64,000 nucleotides of DNA from Neolewinella aurantiaca (GTDB lineage Bacteria > Bacteroidota > Bacteroidia > Chitinophagales > Saprospiraceae). Each line of letters starts with the position of its first letter. Within the stretch, counting starts at the first letter, position 1. Below the pieces are notes generated by a model. That model made no database searches and was not told the origin of the DNA. It saw nothing but the letters and a program-made list of their open reading frames with translations. Shown one piece after another: positions 17,387 to 25,660 of this stretch. A program made the translations under genes and the position numbers. The stretch covers positions 1-64,000 of the forward strand of contig NZ_VOXD01000032.1 in assembly GCF_008014675.1 (NCBI RefSeq), read 5' to 3'.

Positions 17387-18412
17387 CTAGATTTCAAGTT
17401 CCGCGGCTCGTTTGCGGTCTTTGCGCCCGAGTGCAAACTCGAACAGCAGCAGGAGGATCGCCGGAGCGAGGAACCAGTAGAAATAACTGTCGTAGGTAGA
17501 AAAAGATTGGCTCTCGAACTCTTGTTTTTCGATTCGGTCGACCTTGGCCCTGATGGCTTCGGCCAGGTTCTTGCTGTCGCCCGAGAGTGGGAAGTAGCTT
17601 CCGCCGCCAGCAGATGCGATGGCCTCCAGCGTGGCGGGATCGGCATTGGTGGTTGCGGGCCCTCCGCCGTTCTGGCGGACATAATCTCTGCGGCCATTGG
17701 CCAGCTCCACAGGCATAAAGCTCCCCTCCTGCTTACCTACACCGATGGTGTAGATCAGAAGCCCGGCGTCGTTGGCGCGGCTTGCCGCCGCGGCTGCGCT
17801 GCCGTCGTGGTCTTCTCCGTCGGAGATGATGATGAGGGCACGGTGGTTGGCGCTCTCGTCTTCGTAAGCCTCCTCGGCTCGGTCAATTGCTTCGCCGAGG
17901 TTAGTTCCCTGAGCAGAAATCTGGTAAGGCCCCGCTGCGGAGATCACCGACTTGATGAAAGCGTAATCCGTCGTGAGCGGCGCCTGCATCAGTGAGGTGC
18001 ACGTAAAGAGTTCTACACCGATGTTGTTGCCAACGAGTTCGTCGACCAGTGTCGTGGCGAAGTAGCGCGCCCGTTCCATCCGGCTGGGCTGAACGTCTTC
18101 GGCCAGCATGGAGTTAGATACATCCAGCGCTACGACTACATCGATGCCTCTGCGTTTTACTTCCTGCCGCTCGGCCGCCCACTGAGGGTTGGTCATCGCA
18201 ACGGAGAGTAAAGGGATGGCGAGTACCAGAAGGATGAACTTGGTCCAGGGCAGGCGCCGGTTCATTCCCGGAGCGAGTTGTTCGATCAATTCCCGGTCGG
18301 CAAAACGATCTAGCGCGGCACGGCGTCGGTTCCAGTACCACAAAAACAGGCCGATCAGGACGGGGACGACCAGAAGCAAATAGAGGTATTCGGGGTTTTG
18401 TAAGCGAAACAT
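17387..18412 (-). CDS. batB: BatB, von Willebrand factor A membrane protein
   Basis: The 341-aa protein starts with two membrane helices (YLYLLLVVPVLIGLFLWYW and FILLVLAIPLLSVAM), then a VWA domain from about residue 88 with an intact metal-ion-dependent adhesion site: DVSNSM (D-x-S-x-S region), the Thr in TDYAF, and SDGEDHD. A last helix (FYWFLAPAILLLLFEFAL) anchors the C-terminus. With BatA it forms the paired VWA core of the Bat system, which is linked to survival under oxygen stress in Bacteroides and to AAA+ MoxR chaperones elsewhere. It lies between the unknown helical gene and batC. Confidence 0.92.
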   Translation of the reverse strand: MFRLQNPEYLYLLLVVPVLIGLFLWYWNRRRAALDRFADRELIEQLAPGMNRRLPWTKFILLVLAIPLLSVAMTNPQWAAERQEVKRRGIDVVVALDVSNSMLAEDVQPSRMERARYFATTLVDELVGNNIGVELFTCTSLMQAPLTTDYAFIKSVISAAGPYQISAQGTNLGEAIDRAEEAYEDESANHRALIIISDGEDHDGSAAAAASRANDAGLLIYTIGVGKQEGSFMPVELANGRRDYVRQNGGGPATTNADPATLEAIASAGGGSYFPLSGDSKNLAEAIRAKVDRIEKQEFESQSFSTYDSYFYWFLAPAILLLLFEFALGRKDRKRAAELEI

Positions 18413-18637
18413 TTAGATGATTGCAGTATGCAGATTGCAGGGTTCAGGTTGCAAGATACGGGTTGAGCGCTTTTGGCGCAGCAATTTAGAGGAGCAATCG
18501 TGCGGCAGGCGTTCAGTCCCTAACGTTACCGCGGGAGAGGAGGTGCTTGAAGGCCTGTGCCCTATGCCTTCCAACCTGTTTTGTATCCCGCGTACGCGCC
18601 TTATGGTGAGAATTTACCGCGCGAGACGATACAACGC

Positions 18638-19180
18638 TTACTTAACTCCTTTTATGTCCTTTATGATTCCCATGATCGAAGGCGTCATCTCCTTCGGCAT
18701 CGCGAAGGTATCCCGCCGGTATTTCGCCCAACTTTCCTCCTCGGCCAACCGGTGATCGACTTCCCGGCGCAGCGCCGCACAAAGGTGCCTCAGGTGGCGG
18801 AACTTCTTTTCGATCTCTTCGAGTATCCGTTGTGATTCCTGCATGCTGTTACTCGGGAAGATGTCTACCTGCAGCGCGATCTCAACCCGCCGGGCCTGCT
18901 TCGAGTAGAACCACTCCTGGATTTCTTCCAGTGCAATGCCGCCCCGGTTTTCGGCGCTCCAGCACAAAACGTTGTACAGTTCTGCTACTTTAACAGCCGG
19001 TATTCCCTCGCTCAGCTTATAGATCAGTTCCGTGATTTTCTCGCGGGGCACCATGCCCAGAAAGGTGAGCAATTCGGCAAAGGTCTCTTCTCCAAACCCT
19101 ACCTGTTCGTAGCCCGGGCGGCCTTCAAGCACCATCAGGTCATAGACTTTTCGGAGTTGGGTACGGGCTTCGCTTATCAT
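18638..19180 (-). CDS. Helical protein of unknown function inside the Bat operon
   Basis: The 180-aa protein is placed between batA and batB, 72 bases after batA. I recognise no family. It is predicted to be almost all alpha-helix, with no signal peptide or membrane segment, and has charged amphipathic stretches (RILEEIEKKFRHLRHLCAALRREVDHRL). This suggests a cytosolic protein or partner of the VWA proteins. The gap after it (18417-18637) contains no gene. The ATG at 19180 is preceded by CCAACGAATCAA, a single copy of the octamer found before batD and others. Its place in the operon is the only clue to its role. Confidence 0.6.
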   Translation of the reverse strand: MISEARTQLRKVYDLMVLEGRPGYEQVGFGEETFAELLTFLGMVPREKITELIYKLSEGIPAVKVAELYNVLCWSAENRGGIALEEIQEWFYSKQARRVEIALQVDIFPSNSMQESQRILEEIEKKFRHLRHLCAALRREVDHRLAEEESWAKYRRDTFAMPKEMTPSIMGIIKDIKGVK

Positions 19181-19252
19181 AATTCATTGATTCGTTGGCA
19201 GAAGTGACTCGCTGGGCATTTTCCTTTGTTCCGGTACACCCGAACATTGTCA

Positions 19253-20260
19253 CTATGGTACTGTCCGTAACACCGTGTACCGCAAAACGGTTTCCAGTAA
19301 CAGGAGCCCCAGGCCGATGAGCAGGAACCGGCCGAATTGTTCTTCGTACCGCTTGAACACGGTCGTTTCAATTTCGGTCTTCTCCAGTTCGTCAATATAA
19401 TCGTAGATGGAAGCCAGCTCTTCTTCGTCGCGGGCACGGAAGTAACGACCGTTGGTGGTTTCGGCGATGTAAGCGAGCAGTTTGTCGTCTACCGTACCCC
19501 GGGTAGGCTTGAAGGTGTAACGCCCGCCGCCCAGCGGGCTGCTGGGCATCAAAGTTTCCTGACCGCTGCCTACGCCGATCGTGTAAACCCGGATGCCGAA
19601 TTCTTTGGCCAGCTCCGCGGCCAGCTCCGGGCTGTGGTATCCCTGATTGTTCTCGCCATCGGTAAGGAGGATGATAATTTTACTGGCCACATCACTGTCT
19701 TTGAGCCGGTTTACAGCCGTGGCAAGACCGGTTCCGATGGCGGTACCGTCGGTAATTTCCCCCATTTCAAGCTCAGCAATAAAACGGTCGATGATGTCTT
19801 TATCGACCGTCAGTGGAGATTTGGTGTAAGCTTCTCCGGCGTAAACAACCAGACCGATACGATCAAATTCCCGGCGGGATACAAACTCGCGGGCAACCTG
19901 CTTGGCTACTTCCAGGCGGTTAGGTATGAAATCGGTCGCTCCCATACTGGTAGAAAGATCCATCGTAAGCACGATATCGATTCCTTCCGCGGTGACGGAC
20001 TCTTCGCTCAGGTCCAGTCTTGGACGAGCCAGAGCGATGATCAGAGCAGAAAGAGCCGCAACCCGCAAAATGGGTAAGAACGGACGAACGGTGCTCCGCC
20101 AGCTACTGAGCCCGGCGATAGATTTTGTGCTTGGCAGGCGCAGGCTTACCTCCTGGTCGCGCGTTTTCCGGAAACGCCAGTACCAAATCAGCGGCGGCAC
20201 CACCAGTAAAGGCAGCAGCCAGGGAAAGACGAACTCGAATTGATTCCACCAGTCTATCAT
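19253..20260 (-). CDS. batA: BatA, von Willebrand factor A membrane protein
   Basis: The 335-aa product has an N-terminal helix (FVFPWLLPLLVVPPLIWYW), a second helix (ILRVAALSALIIALARP), and a VWA domain with a complete MIDAS: DLSTSMG (residues ~96-102), the Thr of TDGTAIGTG, and TDGENNQGYH. A C-terminal helix (FGRFLLIGLGLLLLETVLRY) closes the topology, so the VWA domain faces the periplasm. The ATG overlaps the stop of the preceding gene by four bases, which indicates translational coupling. This is the stronger match to BatA than the downstream VWA gene, because it lies first in the pair. Confidence 0.93.
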   Translation of the reverse strand: MIDWWNQFEFVFPWLLPLLVVPPLIWYWRFRKTRDQEVSLRLPSTKSIAGLSSWRSTVRPFLPILRVAALSALIIALARPRLDLSEESVTAEGIDIVLTMDLSTSMGATDFIPNRLEVAKQVAREFVSRREFDRIGLVVYAGEAYTKSPLTVDKDIIDRFIAELEMGEITDGTAIGTGLATAVNRLKDSDVASKIIILLTDGENNQGYHSPELAAELAKEFGIRVYTIGVGSGQETLMPSSPLGGGRYTFKPTRGTVDDKLLAYIAETTNGRYFRARDEEELASIYDYIDELEKTEIETTVFKRYEEQFGRFLLIGLGLLLLETVLRYTVLRTVP

Positions 20261-21339
20261 TCTTCTTCGTTGTTGCCCTCTCCCCCGGTCCCTTTCCCCG
20301 GAAGAGGAGAGACATTGGAGGTATCAGAGTTGTTTGAATCATCAGGCGCGGCCGCAGGTGCAGGCGAGGTTGCCGGAGCAACAACCGCTACCATATTGGG
20401 TTCGGGTTCGGGAGCTGGCTCTGGCTCAATGCCGGTTTCTTTCACAAAGGCGCGTACCCGGTCCAGACTCTCTGCGTGCAATTCCACCGCGGGGCGTGCC
20501 TTGGCGAACTTCACCAGATCAGAAATCTGCAGCAGATTACTCAGTTCTTTGGCCCTGCCTTTATCGAAATCGTTGCGCTTGCTCAGTTTATCGGTGATCT
20601 GGCGGGTCGTCATCTCCAGGGCCTGTACGTTGAAACGGCCTTCGAGGTATTCACGGAGAATGTGCGTAAGCTCGGAGTAGTATTCCTTGGTTTGGCTTTG
20701 TTGCCAGAGCTCCTTACCCTCTAGTTCTTTCAGCGCATCCAGAGCGACGAGGTAAGCCGGTGGCGGCGGTGGCGGTGGTGGCGCATCCGCTTTGCGACGC
20801 TTCTGGATGGTGTAGAGGATGTACCCCAACCCGGCCACGATGAGCAACAGGAAGAGCCACCAGAAATCTAAAAGATTCAACGGCTCTTCAATGATAGGCT
20901 TGATGGGCATGATCTCTTCGTCGTCGCCTACGGGAAGCGCGTTTACCGTCAGGAGCAGATCGTTGGTGTAGGCAGTGTCCAGGCGTCCGTCGGCAGCTTT
21001 AAAGACGAAGGGCAGCGGCGGCACAGCGATGTAGCCGGTATCGAAACTCGTGATCAGGAAACGTTGCTGGAGCAAGAGCTCCGGATTTTCGGCAACTACA
21101 TTCAGCTCTTTGGCATCGATGGTTTCTAATCCCTCGAGTCCGTCAATGTAATCGGGAGCCATGCCGGTAACGTCCGTTCCCGGAGGTGCGGAAATATTAA
21201 CCGTAAGCCAGATCTGATCGCCCAACTCAATGGTTTTACGGCCCAGCTCTGCCCGGGCAAGGACTTGCTCATTGGTACTCTGCTGGGCGGCGAGGCCGGT
21301 TGCCAGGAAGATCAGTAGGAGTAATAGTCTTTGGGGCAC
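20257..21339 (-). CDS. Bat-operon leader protein: beta domain, one TM and DUF4381-like tail
   Basis: GTG at 21339 is chosen because a perfect promoter lies between it and the longer frame's start, and because it begins a signal peptide (PQRLLLLLIFLATGLAAQ). The mature N-terminal part resembles a BatD-type beta domain (ARAELGRKTIELGDQIWLTVNISAPPG). Then follow one membrane helix (LLDFWWLFLLLIVAGLGYILYT), a proline run of eight, and a helical region like DUF4381 (YYSELTHILREYLEGRF; MTTRQITDKLSKRN). The tail is Pro/Glu-rich and its last 30 codons derive from a dispersed-element copy and a GGAAGAGGAGAG-type hairpin repeat. It is the first gene of the operon; no moxR or DUF58 gene precedes it here. 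Confidence 0.75.
   Translation of the reverse strand: MPQRLLLLLIFLATGLAAQQSTNEQVLARAELGRKTIELGDQIWLTVNISAPPGTDVTGMAPDYIDGLEGLETIDAKELNVVAENPELLLQQRFLITSFDTGYIAVPPLPFVFKAADGRLDTAYTNDLLLTVNALPVGDDEEIMPIKPIIEEPLNLLDFWWLFLLLIVAGLGYILYTIQKRRKADAPPPPPPPPAYLVALDALKELEGKELWQQSQTKEYYSELTHILREYLEGRFNVQALEMTTRQITDKLSKRNDFDKGRAKELSNLLQISDLVKFAKARPAVELHAESLDRVRAFVKETGIEPEPAPEPEPNMVAVVAPATSPAPAAAPDDSNNSDTSNVSPLPGKGTGGEGNNEEE
20345..20362 (+). repeat. Dispersed GGCGC-NNN-CGCAGGTGCA element, copy 5
   Basis: GGCGCGGCCGCAGGTGCA, identical to copies 2, 11 and 12. Read on the minus strand it encodes PAPAAAP in the tail of the Bat leader protein. Confidence 0.8.
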
Positions 21340-21383
21340 GGAGGGCTTGGTTCGTTGGTATTTTGGTTCTTTAGCTTGAGATG

Positions 21384-21412
21384 CAAACTTAATGAAAAAT
21401 GACGTGGCCAAA
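21384..21412 (-). promoter_or_regulatory. Promoter of the Bat operon
   Basis: On the minus strand TTTG (complement of 21409-21412) is followed after 17 bases by TAAGTTTG (complement of 21384-21391). This is a perfect match to the Bacteroidota housekeeping promoter (TTTG - 17 to 19 - TAnnTTTG). Transcription should start near 21377. It leaves an untranslated leader of about 38 bases before the GTG at 21339. Confidence 0.8.
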
Positions 21413-21546
21413 TTGTTCCGCAACCAAAAGGTATTCTGCCAGCGGGTAAGATTTGTACTTTGCCCGTAAGGTACCGGACAAAACCCTTCCTCCCCGAGGC
21501 CTCCGGGGCAAGCGCTTTTAGCGATTATTAGCTAACAATACCGTTC

Positions 21547-21587
21547 GGCAGCCTTCAGGCTGCCGTTTTCCGGCTGAAGCCCGGAAG
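21547..21587. repeat. Two adjacent stem-loops, one shared with the 73-bp array
   Basis: GGCAGCCTTCAGGCTGCC (21547-21564) is identical to the hairpin in the 73-bp array at 10.9 kb. It is followed by TTCCGG-CTGAAGC-CCGGAA (about 21568-21587). They look like REP-type elements. The rest of 21424-21744 shows only the Bat promoter. Confidence 0.75.
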
Positions 21588-21744
21588 ATTAATGGAGAAC
21601 AGGTTTGACCGCGCCGGCCTGATCGTTATTTTTTTCACGCTAAAGCATAACGAGCAACAGCCTAAAGACTGCCGGGCAGAGCTTTCGGCCCGATCCCATA
21701 ATTTCAATAACTTACACTATCCCTTTCACGACGAAATAATAAAA

Positions 21745-22326
21745 ATGAACGACAACGACCCGGACCGCTATACGCCTTCAAGCCAACACGACTGGCGAAA
21801 CTGGTTAGAAGAGAATCATGTGTCCCGCGACTTCGTCTGGGTGATATTTTACAAAGTATCCACTGGGAAGTGCACTATCACCTGGAGCCAGGCCGTGGAA
21901 GAGGCGCTCTGCTTCGGCTGGATCGACAGCGTAAAGAAGACGCTCGACAAAGAACGATACATCCAGTACTTTAGCAAACGAAAACCCGGAAGCACCTGGT
22001 CCCGGGTCAATAAAGAAGCTGTAACCAAATTGATTCAGGAAAAACGGATGATGGAAGCAGGGGCCAAAAGCATCGCTGTCGCCAAAGAGAATGGATCGTG
22101 GACAATCCTTGACCAGGTGGAAGCCCTGATTATTCCGGATGATCTTGCTGCTGCGTTCAAGACCCGGCCGGGATCAGAAGCTTTTTTCCTGAGTCTCAGC
22201 AAATCGAAACGAAAAGTGATGCTCTCCTGGATAGTTCTGGCCAAGCGCAAGGATACGCGGGACAAACGGATAAAAACCATAGCTGAGCACGCAGAGCAGG
22301 GGAAGCGTCCTCCTAATTTTGCGTAG
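21745..22326 (+). CDS. YdeI/OmpD-associated-like protein
   Basis: The ATG at 21745 gives a 193-aa protein of family length; the 51-residue extension upstream runs across hairpin repeats and is rejected. Features are SQHDWRNWLEENHVSRDFVWVIFYK, WSQAVEEALCFGWIDSVKK (the family core), YIQYFSKRKPGSTWSRVNKE, and a C-terminal YdeI-type segment (LSLSKSKRKVMLSWIVLAKRKDTRDKRI), where many relatives have a similar K/R-rich end. YdeI-type proteins have been linked to resistance to antimicrobial peptides, but the mechanism is not known and I infer only family membership. Cytosolic; no operon partner. Confidence 0.82.
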   Translation: MNDNDPDRYTPSSQHDWRNWLEENHVSRDFVWVIFYKVSTGKCTITWSQAVEEALCFGWIDSVKKTLDKERYIQYFSKRKPGSTWSRVNKEAVTKLIQEKRMMEAGAKSIAVAKENGSWTILDQVEALIIPDDLAAAFKTRPGSEAFFLSLSKSKRKVMLSWIVLAKRKDTRDKRIKTIAEHAEQGKRPPNFA

Positions 22327-22399
22327 CGGCCGGTCGGGTAATCCCGGTCATTCTTCTCCCCCTGAAAGCTGGCAAATGCCCGTTCTGCGCCCCATCCCC

Positions 22400-22407
22400 T
22401 ATCTTAG
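22400..22407 (+). promoter_or_regulatory. -7-like element abutting the transglycosylase start
   Basis: TATCTTAG matches TAnnTTTG at six positions and ends three bases before the GTG start, as for several other genes here. Confidence 0.4.
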
Positions 22408-22410
22408 CCC

Positions 22411-23793
22411 GTGAATTATCCCCCCTCCCCGGCTTTGAATCTTTCCAAACAGTTTACCTATTTACTTTTTCTGCTGCTGCTCCCCGTCCTTACAGTTCGG
22501 GCCGAAACGCCCGTTGAAGCGCAGGTAACTTACATCATGGAAACTGCAGATTCGTTGGTGAAGGCCCGCCTCGCCCTCTTCGACCAGTCGATCATGGAGC
22601 ACCGCTTCGATAAAGCGGTACGCCGTCGGATCGAGAACTACGTCGGCAACTGGAGCCACGCTACCGGCCGCGTGTTGGCCCGTTCTGCCCGCTTCTTCCC
22701 CATCTTCGAAGAGCAACTGGCGGCGAAGGGAATGCCCCTTGGCCTCAAATACGTTACCATTCAGGAAAGCGCACTGCGGCCCTACGCTACCAGCCACGCC
22801 GGAGCCGGAGGGCTGTGGCAACTAATGCCGGGGACTGCCCGCGAGCACGGTCTTGTCGTCGATGAAATACTCGATGAGCGCCTCGACCCCGAACTCGGCT
22901 GCGCCGCCGGGCTGGAGTACCTCCAGATCCAGTACGAGCGCTACGAGGACTGGGCCCTGGCGCTGGCTGCATACAATTGCGGCCCCGGCAACGTAAACAA
23001 AGCCCTGCGCAAGGCCGGAGGCCGGGACAAAAACTACTGGCAAATCCGCCGCTTTCTGCCGCGGGAGACGCGCAACTACCTGCCCAACATCATTGCGGCG
23101 GCCTACGTGATGGCTTTCCACCACCTGCACGACGTCCCCGCCGGACAAATGGACCTTGACTTACAGATTACCGAAGCCATCACGGTAGAGCGCAGGCTGA
23201 GCCTGCACCGCGTAATTCAGGTGACGGGCCTGAGGCCCGACGTTGTGATCGAGCTCAACGCCCAGTACCTGAAAGGTTACCTGCCCGGGTTACCTGGCGG
23301 CCACCGCCTGAGGCTTCCCAAACGGGTGATGCCCGCCATGCGCAGCTACCTCACCCTGCATCCTGCGGACGCGCCCGAAACCGACGCGGACCTTCCCTGG
23401 ACCAGCCCGCGCCTTCATAAAGGAGAGTTGACAAGCGAGCGCTATTACAGCCAGTACCGCACCACGGTCGGAAGCCAGGACACGACCCTGCGGCAGGTTG
23501 CCGGAAGTTTTCGCATTCCGGTAGATCAACTTGCCATCTGGAGCAACCGCGGCGAATTCGACAGCCTTGCACTTTTCGACGAGGTCGTGTTTTATAATGT
23601 AAGCGAGTACCTCCCTTTCGATCCGCGCGACCGTGACACTCCCGCAGCAGCACCACAGGTGGATATGCTTCCCGCCGCGCCGGTGAGAATTCCGAACCGG
23701 AACCGGGTCAACGGTCTTCCGGAGGTGCAGCCAGCGGTTAAAACCGAAAAAAGAAAACCAGGACTCGGAGATATCCTCAAGTCCTGGTTTTAG
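22411..23793 (+). CDS. Membrane-bound lytic transglycosylase, MltD-like
   Basis: The 460-aa protein cleaves peptidoglycan between MurNAc and GlcNAc, forming 1,6-anhydro ends. The GTG start is followed by a signal sequence (FTYLLFLLLLPVLTVRAE). The SLT domain spans about residues 95-230: YVTIQESALRPYATSHAGAGGLWQLMPGTA contains the catalytic Glu (near residue 119), the GLWQLMPGTA motif is textbook, and ALAAYNCGPGNVNKAL closes the fold. Two LysM-like stretches follow (LSLHRVIQVTGLRPDVVIELN and DTTLRQVAGSFRIPVDQLAIWS). No lipobox Cys is seen, so it is probably periplasmic and soluble. A basic linker ends the protein. Confidence 0.92.
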   Translation: MNYPPSPALNLSKQFTYLLFLLLLPVLTVRAETPVEAQVTYIMETADSLVKARLALFDQSIMEHRFDKAVRRRIENYVGNWSHATGRVLARSARFFPIFEEQLAAKGMPLGLKYVTIQESALRPYATSHAGAGGLWQLMPGTAREHGLVVDEILDERLDPELGCAAGLEYLQIQYERYEDWALALAAYNCGPGNVNKALRKAGGRDKNYWQIRRFLPRETRNYLPNIIAAAYVMAFHHLHDVPAGQMDLDLQITEAITVERRLSLHRVIQVTGLRPDVVIELNAQYLKGYLPGLPGGHRLRLPKRVMPAMRSYLTLHPADAPETDADLPWTSPRLHKGELTSERYYSQYRTTVGSQDTTLRQVAGSFRIPVDQLAIWSNRGEFDSLALFDEVVFYNVSEYLPFDPRDRDTPAAAPQVDMLPAAPVRIPNRNRVNGLPEVQPAVKTEKRKPGLGDILKSWF

Positions 23794-23817
23794 GGTCTAC
23801 TGGTTCTTTCCAGAAAG

Positions 23818-24407
23818 CTATTCTTCTTCTGTATCCGGTAAAACTTCGTCCACATTTACCTCCCCACAAAACGGGCTCGTGAATTGCGATCCGGATTCAT
23901 ATACCGAAAGTGTGCGGTAAAGTCCCTTTTTTTCACTAGGCTTGAGGTACAGTTCAACCTGACGCTCTGGAATATTGATTATCCAATATTCTTTCACTCC
24001 TGCTAATGCATAAGCTTCTGCCTTTTGGCTACGATCGTACTGCAGGGTAGAATCCGCTACCTCAATAAGCAGTAAAATATCCTCGGGCTTTGGATGCCCG
24101 GTTGTGCGATTGTACTTACGGCGGACAACAACGGCAAAGCCTGGCTCCGGTTCAGAGTCATTCGGAAGCGTAACCGGACTTTGCGCCCTGAATTTGTACT
24201 TCGTGCCAAGTCTTTGGTAAAAGAAATCTGCGATGTTGGACAGGACGTCCGCGTGATGTTCTCCTACCGGCATCTTTGCAATTATTTTTCCAACGAGTAA
24301 TTCGACCTTGTCCAATTCCGTCAGCACCCCAATTCAATTGCCTGATGGTAGCGCTCAAGGCTCCATCGGAATTCAAAGTTTGATGCTTCTGAAACAAACT
24401 TGGTCAT
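23818..24407 (-). pseudogene. Uma2-family (DUF820) PD-(D/E)XK protein, frameshifted
   Basis: The 169-codon frame ending at 23818 has the Uma2 core: PVGEHHADVLSNIADFF, the acidic PEPGFAVVVRR, LLLIEVADSTLQYDR (nuclease Glu), and KAEAYALAGVKEYWIINI. It lacks the usual N-terminus. That part is present in another frame from an ATG at 24407: MTKFVSEAS, then WSLERYHQAIELG. Joining WSLERYHQAIELG to VLTELDKVELLVGKI restores the canonical order, but the C run at 24327-24330 is one base short for that. So either the gene is broken or the base was missed in sequencing. Members are abundant in cyanobacteria and some Bacteroidota; their role is unknown. Confidence 0.85.
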
Positions 24408-24434
24408 GATCCAAAGATAAGGATTTTATCTGCG

Positions 24435-25469
24435 TTATGCCGTAGCAGTCTCCGCTTCCTCTTTAGGCAATCCCTCGACTCCGTTTACGGTAGTGTACTT
24501 GAAGCTGAGCTTCTTATCGGGGTAGATGTAGCTGAAGGCAGACTGCACCGCAATCGTTCCTTCGTGGAAACCACAGAGGATCAGCTTCAACTTTCCTTCG
24601 TAGTGGTTGATGTCGCCGATGGCGTAGATGCCTTCGATGCCGGTGCTGTAATCACGGGTATCAACCACGATAGCGTTCTTGTTTACCTGAAGTCCCCAGT
24701 CGGCAATCGGGCCGAGCTTGGGCGCGAGGCCAAAGAGTGGAATGAATTCCTCGACTTCAACGAGTTCCTCCTCTCCGGATTTGTGCTTCACGGTGATTCC
24801 TTCCACGTGGTCGTTGCCAGAGATGCCAACGGCCTGAGCGTTGGTCAACAGATTGATTTTTCCTGCTTCGGCGAGTTCCATTACCTTCTCGACGCTGTCG
24901 AGGGCTCCCCGGAAGGAGTCACGGCGGTGCACGAGGGTTACCTCTTTAGCTACGTCGGCGAGGAAGATCGTCCAGTCGAGAGCAGAGTCACCGCCACCGG
25001 CCAGTAGCACCTTCTTATCGCGGTAAACTTCCGGATCACGGATTACGTAAGCAACGCCTTTGTCCTCGAAATCAGCGATACCCGGGATTGGGGGTTTGCG
25101 GGGGGTGAATACACCGAGCCCTCCGGCAATCATGATAACGGGAGCCTGATGAACGGTGCCTTTCGACGTCGTCACCTGGTACATCTTCTCCCCCACCTTT
25201 TCGATGGTTTGAGCACTTTCACCCAGGGTGAAACCGGGGTTGAAGGGTTTGATCTGTTCCATCAGGTTATCTACCAACTCTCCGGCCAGCACGCTGGGGT
25301 AACCGGGGATATCATAGATCGGCTTTTTTGGGTAAATCTCCGTCAGCTGGCCGCCGGGTTGCCCGAGGCTGTCGATCAGGTGACAACGGAGCTTCAGCAG
25401 TCCTGCTTCAAATACGGTAAATAAGCCAACGGGGCCTGCGCCGATTATGAGGATGTCTGTTTGGATCAC
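24435..25469 (-). CDS. Ferredoxin/flavodoxin--NADP+ reductase, thioredoxin-reductase-like (YumC type)
   Basis: The 344-aa flavoprotein has FAD site LIIGAGPVGLFTVFEAGLL, PGGQLTEIYPKKPIYDIPGYP (isoalloxazine region), an NADPH site VLLAGGGDSALDWTIFLA, HRRDSFRG, and the C-terminal FAD motif GIYAIGDINHYEG. There is no CxxC pair where thioredoxin reductases have CATC, so it is the FNR type. Coming last in the sulfate-reduction operon, it can pass NADPH electrons via ferredoxin to the sulfite reductase encoded first. The assignment of that electron route is inference. Confidence 0.88.
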   Translation of the reverse strand: MIQTDILIIGAGPVGLFTVFEAGLLKLRCHLIDSLGQPGGQLTEIYPKKPIYDIPGYPSVLAGELVDNLMEQIKPFNPGFTLGESAQTIEKVGEKMYQVTTSKGTVHQAPVIMIAGGLGVFTPRKPPIPGIADFEDKGVAYVIRDPEVYRDKKVLLAGGGDSALDWTIFLADVAKEVTLVHRRDSFRGALDSVEKVMELAEAGKINLLTNAQAVGISGNDHVEGITVKHKSGEEELVEVEEFIPLFGLAPKLGPIADWGLQVNKNAIVVDTRDYSTGIEGIYAIGDINHYEGKLKLILCGFHEGTIAVQSAFSYIYPDKKLSFKYTTVNGVEGLPKEEAETATA

Positions 25470-25519
25470 GGGGTATTAATTTTAATTGTTGGAGTTAAAA
25501 CGGTTCTGATTCTTTTGGG

Positions 25520-25650
25520 TTTTGGGCCAGTGGGTAGAAGGTAGTAGATAGTGGGTATTGGGTATTGGGTAGTGGGTAGTGGGTAGAATGTAGTGGGTAG
25601 TGCTACCGCACGAAAGCACTCCTTGCTGAGCACTACCCACTACTTTCTAC
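25520..25650. repeat. Degenerate GTGGGTAGT-type tandem repeat and inverted copy
   Basis: Several imperfect units of GTGGGTAGT or GGGTATTG occur between 25530 and 25600, and an inverted copy (CACTACCCACTACTTTCTAC) lies at about 25628-25647. It fills the gap between cysH and the reductase gene; the arms can pair. Confidence 0.75.
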
Positions 25651-25660
25651 TCACTGCTTA

